From NCBI GenBank assembly GCA_016649615.1, contig JAENXK010000002.1:1-59404 (forward strand): a stretch of DNA of 59,404 nt. The letters run 5' to 3'. This stretch comes from Thermoleophilia bacterium (GTDB taxonomy: Bacteria; Actinomycetota; Thermoleophilia; Solirubrobacterales; 70-9). Below are positions 51,131 through 59,404 of the stretch, piece after piece (the first letter of the stretch is position 1; every line of letters starts with the position of its first letter). The notes beneath the pieces were generated by a model. It was not told the origin of the DNA, did not search any database, and saw only the letters and a program-made list of their open reading frames with translations. Position numbers and translations under genes: made by a program.

Positions 51131-51790
51131 ATGTTCGAGTTTGACCCCGAGAGCGAAAGGTTCGCCGATCGCCGGGATGCCGGCCGGCGGTTGGCCGAGC
51201 GGCTGGGGCCGCTCGCCGAAGAAGATCCGGTCGTGGTTGCGCTCCCCCGTGGCGGGGTTCCGGTGGCGAAGGAGATCGCAGCGGCGCTGGGTGCTCCGCT
51301 TGAGATTCTCGCCGTGCGCAAACTCGGCGCCCCGCACAATCCCGAGTACGGGGTCGGCGCGGTCGCCGAAGACGGCTCCCGCGTGATCGACCCGGATGCG
51401 GTGCGCCAGATCGGGATCGGGCAGGAAGACCTCGACGCGATCATCGCCGAAGAGACGGCGGAGTTGGGCCGGCGGGTGTCGGCCTACCGCGGCAGCCGCC
51501 CGCCCGTCGAGTTGAACGGCCGAACTGTGATCGTGGTCGACGACGGCGTCGCGACCGGACTGACCGACACGGCCGCTCTCCGCGCGGTGCGCCGGCAGCG
51601 ACCGCGGCGACTGGTCCTGGCGATACCGGTCTGCCCGCCGGATTCGCTGGACCGGCTGGGCGCCGAGTCGGACGAGGTGGTCTGCCTTTCGACCCCGTCT
51701 CTGTTCTTCGGTGTCGGCCAGCAGTACCGGGATTTCTCCCAGGTGAGCGATCAGGAGGTCCTGTCAACTCTGAAGGAGTGCGGCGGGTAG
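51131..51790 (+). CDS. Phosphoribosyltransferase-domain protein
   Basis: The 219-aa protein has the type I PRTase fold. VVALPRGGVPVAKEIAAALG and LEILAVRKLGAPHNPEYGVG cover the pyrophosphate loop, and the PRPP motif is VIVVDDGVATGLTDTAALRA. FSQVSDQEVLSTL ends the domain, as in the ComF/erythromycin-esterase-associated PRTase group. The base or acceptor is unknown. TAGATT (51119-51124) ends 6 nt before ATG 51131, so this start is preferred over GTG 51125, which would fall inside the leader. Transcription is probably independent of both neighbours. Confidence 0.86.
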   Translation: MFEFDPESERFADRRDAGRRLAERLGPLAEEDPVVVALPRGGVPVAKEIAAALGAPLEILAVRKLGAPHNPEYGVGAVAEDGSRVIDPDAVRQIGIGQEDLDAIIAEETAELGRRVSAYRGSRPPVELNGRTVIVVDDGVATGLTDTAALRAVRRQRPRRLVLAIPVCPPDSLDRLGAESDEVVCLSTPSLFFGVGQQYRDFSQVSDQEVLSTLKECGG

Positions 51791-51813
51791 CGGCAGTTCG
51801 GCATACTTGAACC

Positions 51814-53076
51814 ATGAGTAAGAAAATTGTCATCATCGGAGCCGGAACCGGCGGCACGCTCACCGCGAATCGCCTGCGCCGCATGTACGATCGCGATGCC
51901 GCGGAGATCGTGGTCATCGACAGCGACGACGACCATCTCTACCAGCCCGGCCTGCTGTTCGTGCCGTTCGACCTGGCTCAGCCCAAGGACATCGTGCGCT
52001 CCCGGTCAGAGCAGCTGAACGACGGGATCGAGTTCCGTCTCGCCGAGGTCGACCGGGTGGAATTTGAAGACAACACCGTTTACCTGGCCGACGGTTCCTC
52101 AATCGGCTACGACGTCCTCGTGGTCGCCAGCGGGGTGTCGCTGCTGACGGATGAGACCGAGGGACTGACCGGACCCGGCTGGGGCGAAAAGGCGTTCGAC
52201 TTCTACACCCTTGATGGCGCGGTGGCACTGCGGGACGCCCTGAGCAAATTCGACAGTGGCCGGCTGGTGGTCAATACGATCGACATGCCGATCAAGTGCC
52301 CGGTGGCGCCGCTCGAATTCTGCTTTCTCGCCGACTGGTACTTCCAAGAGCGGGGGATTCGCTCCGAGGTGGAGATCACCTATGTCACTCCGCTGGACGC
52401 GGCCTTCACCAAGCCGGTAGCCGCCGAGCACCTTGCCGGCATGTTCGAAGAGAAGGAGATCTCGCTGGAGGCGGAGTTCGCGACCGGTCGGGTGGACGCC
52501 GAAGCCGGCCGGCTGATCAGCTGGGACGAGCGCGAGATCCCGTTCGATCTGCTGGCCGCGATTCCGCTGCACGGCGGTTCAGAGTTTGTCGCCCGCTCGC
52601 CGGGGCTCGGCGACGATCTCGGGTTTGTGCCGACCGACCCGAACACACTGCAGAGCGAGGCGGCACCGAACGTGTTTGCGATCGGCGATGCGACAAACCT
52701 TCCGACATCCAAGGCCGGCTCGGCCACCCATTTCGAAGGCGATACGCTGACCGACAACATCGGCCGCTTCCTGGACGGCGAAAAACTCGAGGGCAGCTAC
52801 GACGGTCACGTCAACTGCTTCATCGAGACCGGATTTCACAAGGCGCTGCTGATCGATTTCAACTACGAGGTCGAGCCGCTTCCCGGGCGCTATCCGAGCA
52901 AAGCCGGCCCGCTTCCCCTGCTGCGGGAATCGCGACTGAACCACCTCGCTAAGCTTGCCTTTCAGCCTTTCTACTGGCACGCCCTCCTCCCCGGCCGCGA
53001 CATGCCGGGGGTAGGCGCCCAGATGTCCATGGCCGGCAAGCAGCCGGTCACAAGCGAAAAAGGAGACAACGGATGA
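51814..53076 (+). CDS. sqr: Sulfide:quinone oxidoreductase-like FAD protein
   Basis: The 420-aa flavoprotein opens IVIIGAGTGGTLTANRLRRM with a GAGTGG dinucleotide-binding loop. It has YDVLVVASGVSLL, MPIKCPVAPLEFCFLADWYF and the FAD-binding NVFAIGDATNLPTSKAGSAT. Cys162 and Cys335 occupy the two positions that in sulfide:quinone oxidoreductases carry the trisulfide bridge; the first of the three classical Cys residues is missing, as in some SQR types. The C-terminus (LRESRLNHLAKLAFQPFYWH) is the amphipathic membrane-association region. It should oxidise sulfide to persulfide or polysulfide and pass electrons to quinone at the inner membrane face. It heads a four-gene sulfur operon and overlaps the next gene by 4 nt. 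Confidence 0.88.
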   Translation: MSKKIVIIGAGTGGTLTANRLRRMYDRDAAEIVVIDSDDDHLYQPGLLFVPFDLAQPKDIVRSRSEQLNDGIEFRLAEVDRVEFEDNTVYLADGSSIGYDVLVVASGVSLLTDETEGLTGPGWGEKAFDFYTLDGAVALRDALSKFDSGRLVVNTIDMPIKCPVAPLEFCFLADWYFQERGIRSEVEITYVTPLDAAFTKPVAAEHLAGMFEEKEISLEAEFATGRVDAEAGRLISWDEREIPFDLLAAIPLHGGSEFVARSPGLGDDLGFVPTDPNTLQSEAAPNVFAIGDATNLPTSKAGSATHFEGDTLTDNIGRFLDGEKLEGSYDGHVNCFIETGFHKALLIDFNYEVEPLPGRYPSKAGPLPLLRESRLNHLAKLAFQPFYWHALLPGRDMPGVGAQMSMAGKQPVTSEKGDNG

Positions 53077-53390
53077 GTACCGCCACCTATGCCGGCACAC
53101 CGGTCGAGGTTGACGACGAGGGTTTCATGACCGACCCCGATCAGTGGAACGAGCAGATCGCCGAGCAGATCGCCGCCGAAAACGAAATCGATCAGCTCAC
53201 CGAACGTCACTGGATGGTGATCAACTACATGCGCGAGTCCTATCTCGAGGACGGCTCGGCGCCTTCGATCCGGACCCTCGGAAAGGCTTCCGGGGTCCCG
53301 ATCAAAGAGCTGTACCAACTGTTTCCCAAAGGGCCCGCGAAGCGGGCTGCAAAGATCGCCGGAATCCCCAAGCCGCGCGGCTGCATCTAG
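53073..53390 (+). CDS. DsrC/TusE-family sulfur carrier
   Basis: The 105-aa protein matches DsrC/TusE over its full length: VEVDDEGFMTDPDQWNEQIA, LTERHWMVINYMRESYLEDG and the flexible C-terminal arm AAKIAGIPKPRGCI. Cys104 next to the last residue is present. The second DsrC cysteine, 11 residues earlier, is Ala93, so it cannot make the intramolecular trisulfide of true DsrC and should act as a single-Cys persulfide carrier, as TusE or RspA-type proteins do. ATG 53073 overlaps the SQR stop, showing coupling to the supposed persulfide source. No dissimilatory sulfite reductase is in the window. Confidence 0.9.
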   Translation: MSTATYAGTPVEVDDEGFMTDPDQWNEQIAEQIAAENEIDQLTERHWMVINYMRESYLEDGSAPSIRTLGKASGVPIKELYQLFPKGPAKRAAKIAGIPKPRGCI

Positions 53391-53404
53391 AAAGCGAGGA
53401 CAGG

Positions 53405-53923
53405 ATGAGCGAAGTAGCTGAAATGAACGAGACGGTCGATCAGGCCGACGACGAAGGCGCCGAACCGATCAAGAAGGTCTCGGTGATCATTTCCAAGGGC
53501 TCTCTCGAGGGCATCTACCCCGGCCTGATCATGGCCAACGGTGCCCGGATGGAGGGAATCGAAGCCAACGTCTTCTTCACCTTCTTCGGGCTGGACGCGA
53601 TCAACAAGTCCAAAAACGACAACGTCAAGGTCTCGACGGTCGGGAACCCCGGCCTGCATCTGGCCACCATGGTGGGCGGCCTGCCCGGCATGTCGTCGAT
53701 GGTGACCAAGAAGCTGGCGGGGGAGATGGAGAAGCTCGACATCCCGCCGATCCCCGAGTTTCTCGAGATGATCTCCGATTCAGGCGCTCCCCTTTACGGG
53801 TGCAAGGCATCGGTTGACCTTTTCGGGCTGGACAAGGACGACTTCATGCCCCAGGTCGAGGACATCATCACGGTCGGCGAGTTCTACGACTACGCAGCCG
53901 GCGGCCAGATCATCTTCACCTGA
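53405..53923 (+). CDS. DsrE/DsrF-like (DsrE2-type) sulfur-transfer protein
   Basis: The 172-aa protein has an acidic N-terminus and then the DsrE fold: KKVSVIISKGSLEGIYPGLI, EGIEANVFFTFFGLDAINKS and SDSGAPLYGCKASVDLFGLD. Cys133 in YGCKAS is at the conserved active position of DsrE2-type sulfurtransferases. The family usually receives sulfur from rhodanese or TusA and passes it to other carriers; here a DsrC-like carrier and SQR are immediate neighbours. It has a GCGAGGACAGG ribosome region before ATG 53405 and ends 5 nt before the methyltransferase start. Confidence 0.87.
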   Translation: MSEVAEMNETVDQADDEGAEPIKKVSVIISKGSLEGIYPGLIMANGARMEGIEANVFFTFFGLDAINKSKNDNVKVSTVGNPGLHLATMVGGLPGMSSMVTKKLAGEMEKLDIPPIPEFLEMISDSGAPLYGCKASVDLFGLDKDDFMPQVEDIITVGEFYDYAAGGQIIFT

Positions 53924-53928
53924 TCGAA

Positions 53929-54891
53929 ATGCCTGCGCGTTACCGCAGCTCGCTGCCGCAGCTTCAGGGTGATCTCTTCCTGAGCGACGGCGGAATGGAG
54001 ACGACCCTGATCTTCCACCGCGGGAATGATCTTCCCGAGTTTGCCGCGTTTCCTCTGCTTGACGACCCCGAGGGCAGCGAAGAGATCAGGCGCTACTACC
54101 GTCCTTACCTGCGAGCGGCTTCCGGGTTCGGGGCGGGGTTCATACTCGAGAGTCCGACCTGGCGGGCGAGCCGGGCCTGGGGTGACCGGCTCGGCCGTGA
54201 CGCCGTCGAACTCGAGCGCCTCAACCGAAAAGCGATCGGGCTGATGGAAGAGATCCGGGCCGAGGCCGGGCAGAATCCGGAAACGCAGGTCTCGCCGATC
54301 GTAATCAGCGGCTGCATCGGTCCCCACGACGACGGCTACAGCCCGGCCGAAGTCCTCAGTGCCGAGGCGGCTGCCGACTACCACTCACAGCAGATCGATA
54401 CTTTCGCCGATACCGCGGCCGACATGGTCACGGCACTGACGATGACCTATCTCGACGAGGCAGTCGGCATCGCCCGGGCCGCGACTGCGGTGGGGATGCC
54501 GGTCGCGATCTCGTTCACGGTCGAGACCGACGGCCGGCTTCCGAGCGGGCAGGACCTTGGGGAGGCGATCGAGGCGGCCGACGCCGATTCGGAAATCGCC
54601 TACTTCATGCTCAATTGTGCGCACCCGTCCCATTTCGACTCGGTACTCGCGGATGCCGGACCCTGGCGCGAGCGGATTCGTGGCCTGCGCGCCAACGCCT
54701 CGAAGATGAGCCACGCCGAACTGGATGAGGCGACCGAACTCGATGCCGGCGACCCCGGAGACCTGGGCGCGAGGTACGCCGGCCTGCGCGGACAGCTGCC
54801 CCGGTTGAACGTGCTCGGCGGCTGCTGTGGCACCGACGACAGACACGTTGAGGAGATCGGCCGGGCCTGGACGGCGGGAGCGGCAGGGTAG
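53929..54891 (+). CDS. Homocysteine S-methyltransferase family protein
   Basis: The 320-aa TIM-barrel protein has SDGGMETTLIFHRGNDLPEF, ESPTWRASRAWGDRLGRDAV, SGCIGPHDDGYSP and three zinc-ligand Cys residues: Cys230 in FMLNCAHPSHF and Cys299/Cys300 in LGGCCGTDDRHVEEIGRAW. These define the zinc-dependent homocysteine S-methyltransferase (MmuM/BHMT-like) family, which transfers a methyl group to a thiol. Placed last in a sulfide oxidation/relay operon, it might methylate homocysteine or another thiol/persulfide made from the relayed sulfur; the methyl donor is not evident. The distance to the preceding stop is only 5 nt. Confidence 0.87.
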   Translation: MPARYRSSLPQLQGDLFLSDGGMETTLIFHRGNDLPEFAAFPLLDDPEGSEEIRRYYRPYLRAASGFGAGFILESPTWRASRAWGDRLGRDAVELERLNRKAIGLMEEIRAEAGQNPETQVSPIVISGCIGPHDDGYSPAEVLSAEAAADYHSQQIDTFADTAADMVTALTMTYLDEAVGIARAATAVGMPVAISFTVETDGRLPSGQDLGEAIEAADADSEIAYFMLNCAHPSHFDSVLADAGPWRERIRGLRANASKMSHAELDEATELDAGDPGDLGARYAGLRGQLPRLNVLGGCCGTDDRHVEEIGRAWTAGAAG

Positions 54892-54912
54892 TTCCGGATC
54901 CGCCAGGCGGGC

Positions 54913-56163
<1,251 letters not shown>

Positions 56164-56181
56164 ATTCCGCCGCGGACCCGG

Positions 56182-56982
56182 TCAGGCCTGCCCCTTCTGC
56201 CGTTTCCAGCCGGTGGAAGAAAGCAGCCACCGCATCAGCGGCGGAGGGGTAAGCCGGTAGATCAGCCGGCCCCTCCAGGGCAGCATCCGTTCGCGGCGCT
56301 CGTGCTCTATCGAATCGGCGGCCTCTTGGGCCACGTCGGCCGGAGTCATCTCCCCGATCAGGCGGGCGATCTTCGGAATTCGCTCCCGGGAGCCAGGGTT
56401 GTTGTCGAAGTAGGGGGAGTCGACCTCGAACGGGACCAGCAGGGTGACGCCGATGCCGCTCCCGCGAAGCTCGGCCTCGAGTTCGTAGCTGAAGGCCCTC
56501 ATCGCCCAGCGCGCGACGGCGTAGGCGGTCGCGCCGGGAATCGCGAGGAAGCCGGCGGCCGAGGTCATGTTGAGGATCCAGCCCGAGCCGCGCTCGAGCA
56601 TCGCCGGCAGCAGCTGCCGGGTCAGTTCATAGGCGGCGAGATAGGGAAGTCTCATCGCCTCCTCCGCGTAGCCGGCCTCGGTCTCCCAGGTCGCCAGCCA
56701 CCTGCCGGCGCCGGCATTGTTAATCAGCACGTCGGGCGCACCATCGCCGTCCAGCACACGTCCGGCCAGCCTGGCGATCTCGGCGTCACTGCTCAGGTCG
56801 CATACCTCGATCTCGACGGTGGCGCCGTTTTCGCGGAGCTCGCCGGCCAGCGCTTCAAGCTTTTCGGCGCCCCGGGCAACCAGGATCAGGTGCGATCCGC
56901 GCCGCGCCATCTCGCGGCTGATCTCGGCCCCGATCCCCGAGGAGGCTCCGGTCACCAGCACGCGCTGTCCGCTCAGTTTCAT
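56182..56982 (-). CDS. SDR-family oxidoreductase with Arg in place of catalytic Lys
   Basis: The 266-aa protein has the classical SDR fingerprints. LVTGASSGIGAEISREMARR carries the TGxxxGIG loop, ILVARGAEKLEALAGEL has the NADP-type Arg, and NNAGAGRWLA and NMTSAAGFLAIPG with the catalytic Ser follow. The active-site motif is YAVARWAMRAFSYELEAEL: Tyr is present but the essential YxxxK lysine is Arg. The C-terminus has a basic amphipathic segment (PPPLMRWLLSSTGWKRQ) found in membrane-associated fatty/keto-acyl reductases. Activity may therefore be reduced or altered. TTGCGG (57013-57018) and TAGGCT (56989-56994) form a promoter with the -10 ending 6 nt before the ATG. Confidence 0.88.
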   Translation of the reverse strand: MKLSGQRVLVTGASSGIGAEISREMARRGSHLILVARGAEKLEALAGELRENGATVEIEVCDLSSDAEIARLAGRVLDGDGAPDVLINNAGAGRWLATWETEAGYAEEAMRLPYLAAYELTRQLLPAMLERGSGWILNMTSAAGFLAIPGATAYAVARWAMRAFSYELEAELRGSGIGVTLLVPFEVDSPYFDNNPGSRERIPKIARLIGEMTPADVAQEAADSIEHERRERMLPWRGRLIYRLTPPPLMRWLLSSTGWKRQKGQA

Positions 56983-56988
56983 GCCGAG

Positions 56989-57018
56989 AGCCTATTGCCG
57001 CCGGCCCGGTCGCCGCAA
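56989..57018 (-). promoter_or_regulatory. Promoter of the SDR gene (leaderless type)
   Basis: On the minus strand TTGCGG (57018-57013), an 18-nt spacer and TAGGCT (56994-56989) precede ATG 56982 by 6 nt. Confidence 0.5.
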
Positions 57019-57123
57019 AACTTCCCGTTTCCGATCGGACCACTCCCCGGATATGGTCGTGGGATGGAGCCGTTCACGGAAGCACCCGGACACACGCCGC
57101 TCGCCCGGGTCCGGCGGGGTGCT

Positions 57124-58950
57124 CTAAGGCTTGACCACGCGAATCGCACCACGCATCAGCGGGTGGATCCGGCAGAAGAAGGTATGGGTGCCGACCGGCA
57201 GGTCTTTCGGGGTCGACCAGGTGTTCCGCTCCACGGTCGGTGGCCCTCCCGTCCCCAACTGCCCGGAGTCGAACTGGAACTCGCCGTCGGGGATCGGGTA
57301 GCCGATCCCGGTCGACCTGTTACAGGGTGACTCGCACGAGGTGAGTGAGTGCCAGATCTCCTTGCTCGCGTCTCCAGAGGCAAGCTCGAAGGTGAATGAC
57401 TTGCCCTGCTTGACCACCGGCGGGCGGCCGATGCTGCCCGGGATCCGGTAGTCGCCGGCTTCGTAGCTGAAGCCGCCGATCTTGAACGGCCCGCCGGAGG
57501 CCAAGCCGTCCGGGAGGGTGGCCGGGTCCGGCCCGACCGTCGGGCCGGTGCCGCCGTGATCGTCGTTTTCTGCGTAGTGCCCGTGGTTGAGCACACCGTC
57601 GTGGTCGACCCGGGTCCGGTAAGGGTCATCTCCGCCGGACTCCTTGGCCATGTAGACGACGTTGATCCCCATCGACTCGTACCAGGAAGCCCGCTCGGTC
57701 TCATATGTCGCCTGCAGTTCGAGCGTATCGCCGGCCTTGACCTCGACTCGCCAGTCCGGCGCAGTGCCGTACATCGCCATGTCCCAGGAGACCGGCCCCC
57801 TCGGTTCGAAGTAATTGACCCTCGACTTGAACAGGTGAACCCGGTTGCCCTCCACCTTCGGCTGCGTGTCGACGCAGGCCTGGTGGGCCTTCATCGCGGC
57901 CGAGGCTTTCGCTTTCAACCGCCTCAGCTTCTTCGAGTTGGAACGCTTGCGCCGCTTGATCTTCTTCTGCGACTTCCGGTTCGCCTTCGCCCGCCTGTTC
58001 GCCGTCCTGCTCATCTTCCTGCGCAATTTCTTCTGGCGCCTGCTCAGCTTCTTCTGTTTGCGCTTGGCTTTCTTGATCGCAGTCGCGTAGCTCTTCGGTG
58101 GATCGCACGTGGGCCCGGCGTAACTCGCGCCCTCACGCTTCAGGTAGAGGTCGGTCGAGAGCCCCCCGCTATGCACGTGGCCGGCCGTTGTGACCAGCAC
58201 ACCGTCTTCGGTGATCTTCTTCTCGTTCTTCTTAACCCCCGGCGGGTAGGGATCCTCTGCGTCCTGCGGGTAGGTGAACTCGCCGTCTGGTCCGCCTGAG
58301 CCCCGGTGAACGTCGAAGACCGGGTAGATCCCGCTTTCCACATCCATCCAGATCGGTTTGACCGGGGTGATGCCTGCAGCCGCCGGTGAGCTGTCCGGGA
58401 TGAAGTCGATCGTGTAGGTGACGAACAGGGTCATCGGTTCGGGCTCGAGGTTGTGCAGCATGTGGTTCAGGATCCAGTTGTCGCTCGCCCTGTAGCGGTA
58501 GCCATAGCCCGCCGGAATCTCTACGTTGGTCTTTTCTTCGCCGGTGGCGAAGAAGAGCCGTTCGCGCGCCGGGGCGGACGTGTTGATCCAGACGCCGTGG
58601 TGGAACATCACCTTGCTGGAAAGCGGCACCGAGCCATCGGCCCGGACCATGTTCGGGACGATCCGGGTGATCCAGCCGTCCACCGCCGGTTTCTCACTGC
58701 CGGTGATCGGTTTGTAGGCGATCCGGTTCTGCCCGGAAGTCACCTCGATCGGGCCGACCGCATAAGTGGTCCTTTCGGCTCCGCTGGGGAGCTCGATGGT
58801 CTCGCTCGTGCCGGCCTGGGCGGTCCCGGCGAATCCGAGGGCCAGGAAGGCGGCGCATGTCGCGAGAAGGCAGGCAAGGCGGGTCCGGCGGCCGGGGCCG
58901 CGGCGCTCGATCAGCTTGTCGATCCCGAAATCCAATTTCCCTCCGGTCAT
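57124..58950 (-). CDS. Secreted cupredoxin-domain protein with a basic coiled-coil-like insert
   Basis: The 608-aa precursor has a signal peptide ending near residue 46 (LACLLATCAAFLALGFAGTA). A His-rich beta-sandwich region follows (about 50-285 and 360-465; MFHHGVW His117/118, AGHVHSGG His258/260, NHGHY His456/458). A C-terminal cupredoxin domain (about 490-608) has a type 1 copper set: His534 in EIWHSLTS, Cys593, His596 and Met599 in FFCRIHPLMRG. Residues 293-355 are an almost entirely Lys/Arg segment (57886-58074), bracketed by Cys282 and Cys359. The His pairs recall type II copper monooxygenases, but that link is speculative. It is probably an extracytoplasmic copper/redox protein of unknown substrate, and looks like a single-gene unit. 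Confidence 0.75.
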   Translation of the reverse strand: MTGGKLDFGIDKLIERRGPGRRTRLACLLATCAAFLALGFAGTAQAGTSETIELPSGAERTTYAVGPIEVTSGQNRIAYKPITGSEKPAVDGWITRIVPNMVRADGSVPLSSKVMFHHGVWINTSAPARERLFFATGEEKTNVEIPAGYGYRYRASDNWILNHMLHNLEPEPMTLFVTYTIDFIPDSSPAAAGITPVKPIWMDVESGIYPVFDVHRGSGGPDGEFTYPQDAEDPYPPGVKKNEKKITEDGVLVTTAGHVHSGGLSTDLYLKREGASYAGPTCDPPKSYATAIKKAKRKQKKLSRRQKKLRRKMSRTANRRAKANRKSQKKIKRRKRSNSKKLRRLKAKASAAMKAHQACVDTQPKVEGNRVHLFKSRVNYFEPRGPVSWDMAMYGTAPDWRVEVKAGDTLELQATYETERASWYESMGINVVYMAKESGGDDPYRTRVDHDGVLNHGHYAENDDHGGTGPTVGPDPATLPDGLASGGPFKIGGFSYEAGDYRIPGSIGRPPVVKQGKSFTFELASGDASKEIWHSLTSCESPCNRSTGIGYPIPDGEFQFDSGQLGTGGPPTVERNTWSTPKDLPVGTHTFFCRIHPLMRGAIRVVKP

Positions 58951-59038
58951 TTACGGCCGAAATCCCCCCAGCACACCAAGACCAAGGTATCGCATCAGCC
59001 GAGCGGGTCAGAAAACGCCGGGGATAAACTCCGCCGGC

Positions 59039-59404
59039 GTGGAGAGGACGTCGGAAGATCTGATCGTGATCGGTGCGGGGATTCAGGGAGTCACCCTGGC
59101 CCTGGCGCTCGCTGAGCGCGGGGTCGGGTCGACCATCCTCGAGCGGGGTCCTGGCCCGCTGAGCCAGGCAAGCCTCCGCAACGAAGGCAAGATCCACCTC
59201 GGATTCGTCTACGCCCTCGATCGGACCGGCCGTACGACCGCGGCGATGGTCGAAGGAGCGCTTACCTTCACGCCGCTGCTGGAGCGCTGGTGTGGCGAGA
59301 TGGACTGGCGGGCGAACCGGTCCGGGCGGTTCGCGTACGTGATGATCGACGGTGGCCTGGCCGGTCCGGGCGAGCTGGAACATCACTACGAGCTGGTCAT
59401 GGAA
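59039..59404 (+). CDS. FAD-dependent oxidoreductase of the DAO type (3' end outside window)
   Basis: The frame is open from GTG 59039 to the last base (122 codons). It contains LIVIGAGIQGVTLALALAER, the GxGxxG dinucleotide-binding loop with the acidic end of the second strand in STILERGPGPL. SLRNEGKIHLGFVYALDRTG follows, typical of D-amino-acid-oxidase/glycine-oxidase-like flavoproteins. The substrate domain and C-terminus are missing. TAAACT (59025-59030) ends 8 nt before the GTG and no ribosome site is present, so this start fits the leaderless pattern seen across the window. It diverges from the cupredoxin gene. Confidence 0.82.
   Translation, partial: MERTSEDLIVIGAGIQGVTLALALAERGVGSTILERGPGPLSQASLRNEGKIHLGFVYALDRTGRTTAAMVEGALTFTPLLERWCGEMDWRANRSGRFAYVMIDGGLAGPGELEHHYELVME

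Overview
The window looks like chromosomal DNA from a high-GC actinomycete, most likely Thermoleophilia/Solirubrobacterales. This rests on the very GC-rich third codon positions, a secreted protein beginning with the LRSNVIGYLALFVALSGSAYA-type leader common in that class, paired CDGSH/ferritin-like iron-sulfur proteins, a deazaflavin-type nitroreductase, a WS/DGAT acyltransferase, alpha/beta-hydrolase-adenylate cyclase fusions and several secreted proteins with lysine/arginine-rich segments. The taxonomic call is inference; no rRNA or complete tRNA gene is present. I saw no CRISPR array, insertion sequence, phage module or replication origin.

Layout. 1-9.9 kb: GNAT acetyltransferase (cut by the window edge), hydrolase-cyclase fusion, a broken secreted repeat protein, a membrane adenylate cyclase, an MBL-fold hydrolase, two SAM methyltransferases, a second broken secreted repeat protein and a double-CDGSH protein. 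10-15 kb (minus strand): a frameshifted amino-acid-type binding lipoprotein, a FetAB-like ABC exporter, a cytochrome P450 and two thioredoxin-fold proteins. 15-27 kb: SRPBCC proteins, LldD-like lactate dehydrogenase, a frameshifted ferritin-like/CDGSH fusion, a deazaflavin oxidoreductase, a broken amino-acid permease, a secreted lipase-like protein, a crotonase, hydrolases, a TMEM175-type channel and an amidase. 27-38 kb: an ATP-grasp-like protein, methyltransferase, DUF2252 protein, SulP transporter, a frameshifted AI-2E permease converging on an MFS remnant, a hydrolase, a double GNAT and a sedolisin protease.

38-45 kb holds a lipid/alcohol block: zinc-type alcohol dehydrogenase and acyl-CoA ligase diverge from WS/DGAT and AdhE. 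Together these provide acyl activation, acyl-CoA to aldehyde to alcohol reduction, and ester formation. 45-51 kb: a secreted protein head-to-head with a sulfatase, a DUF1330 protein, then a flavin reductase - M20 peptidase - P-loop protein operon and a phosphoribosyltransferase. 51.8-54.9 kb is a tight sulfur module: sulfide:quinone oxidoreductase, DsrC/TusE-like carrier, DsrE-family protein and homocysteine S-methyltransferase. 55-59.4 kb: MFS transporter, SDR, a secreted cupredoxin protein with a strongly basic insert, and a truncated FAD oxidoreductase.

Two window-wide patterns stand out. About fourteen genes have a TANNNT -10 hexamer ending 6-8 nt before the start codon with no Shine-Dalgarno, which predicts leaderless mRNAs and was used to choose starts. 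Six otherwise well-preserved genes are broken by single-base lesions (three nonsense changes, four one-base frameshifts), so either this genome is losing these genes or the consensus contains errors; read coverage would decide.
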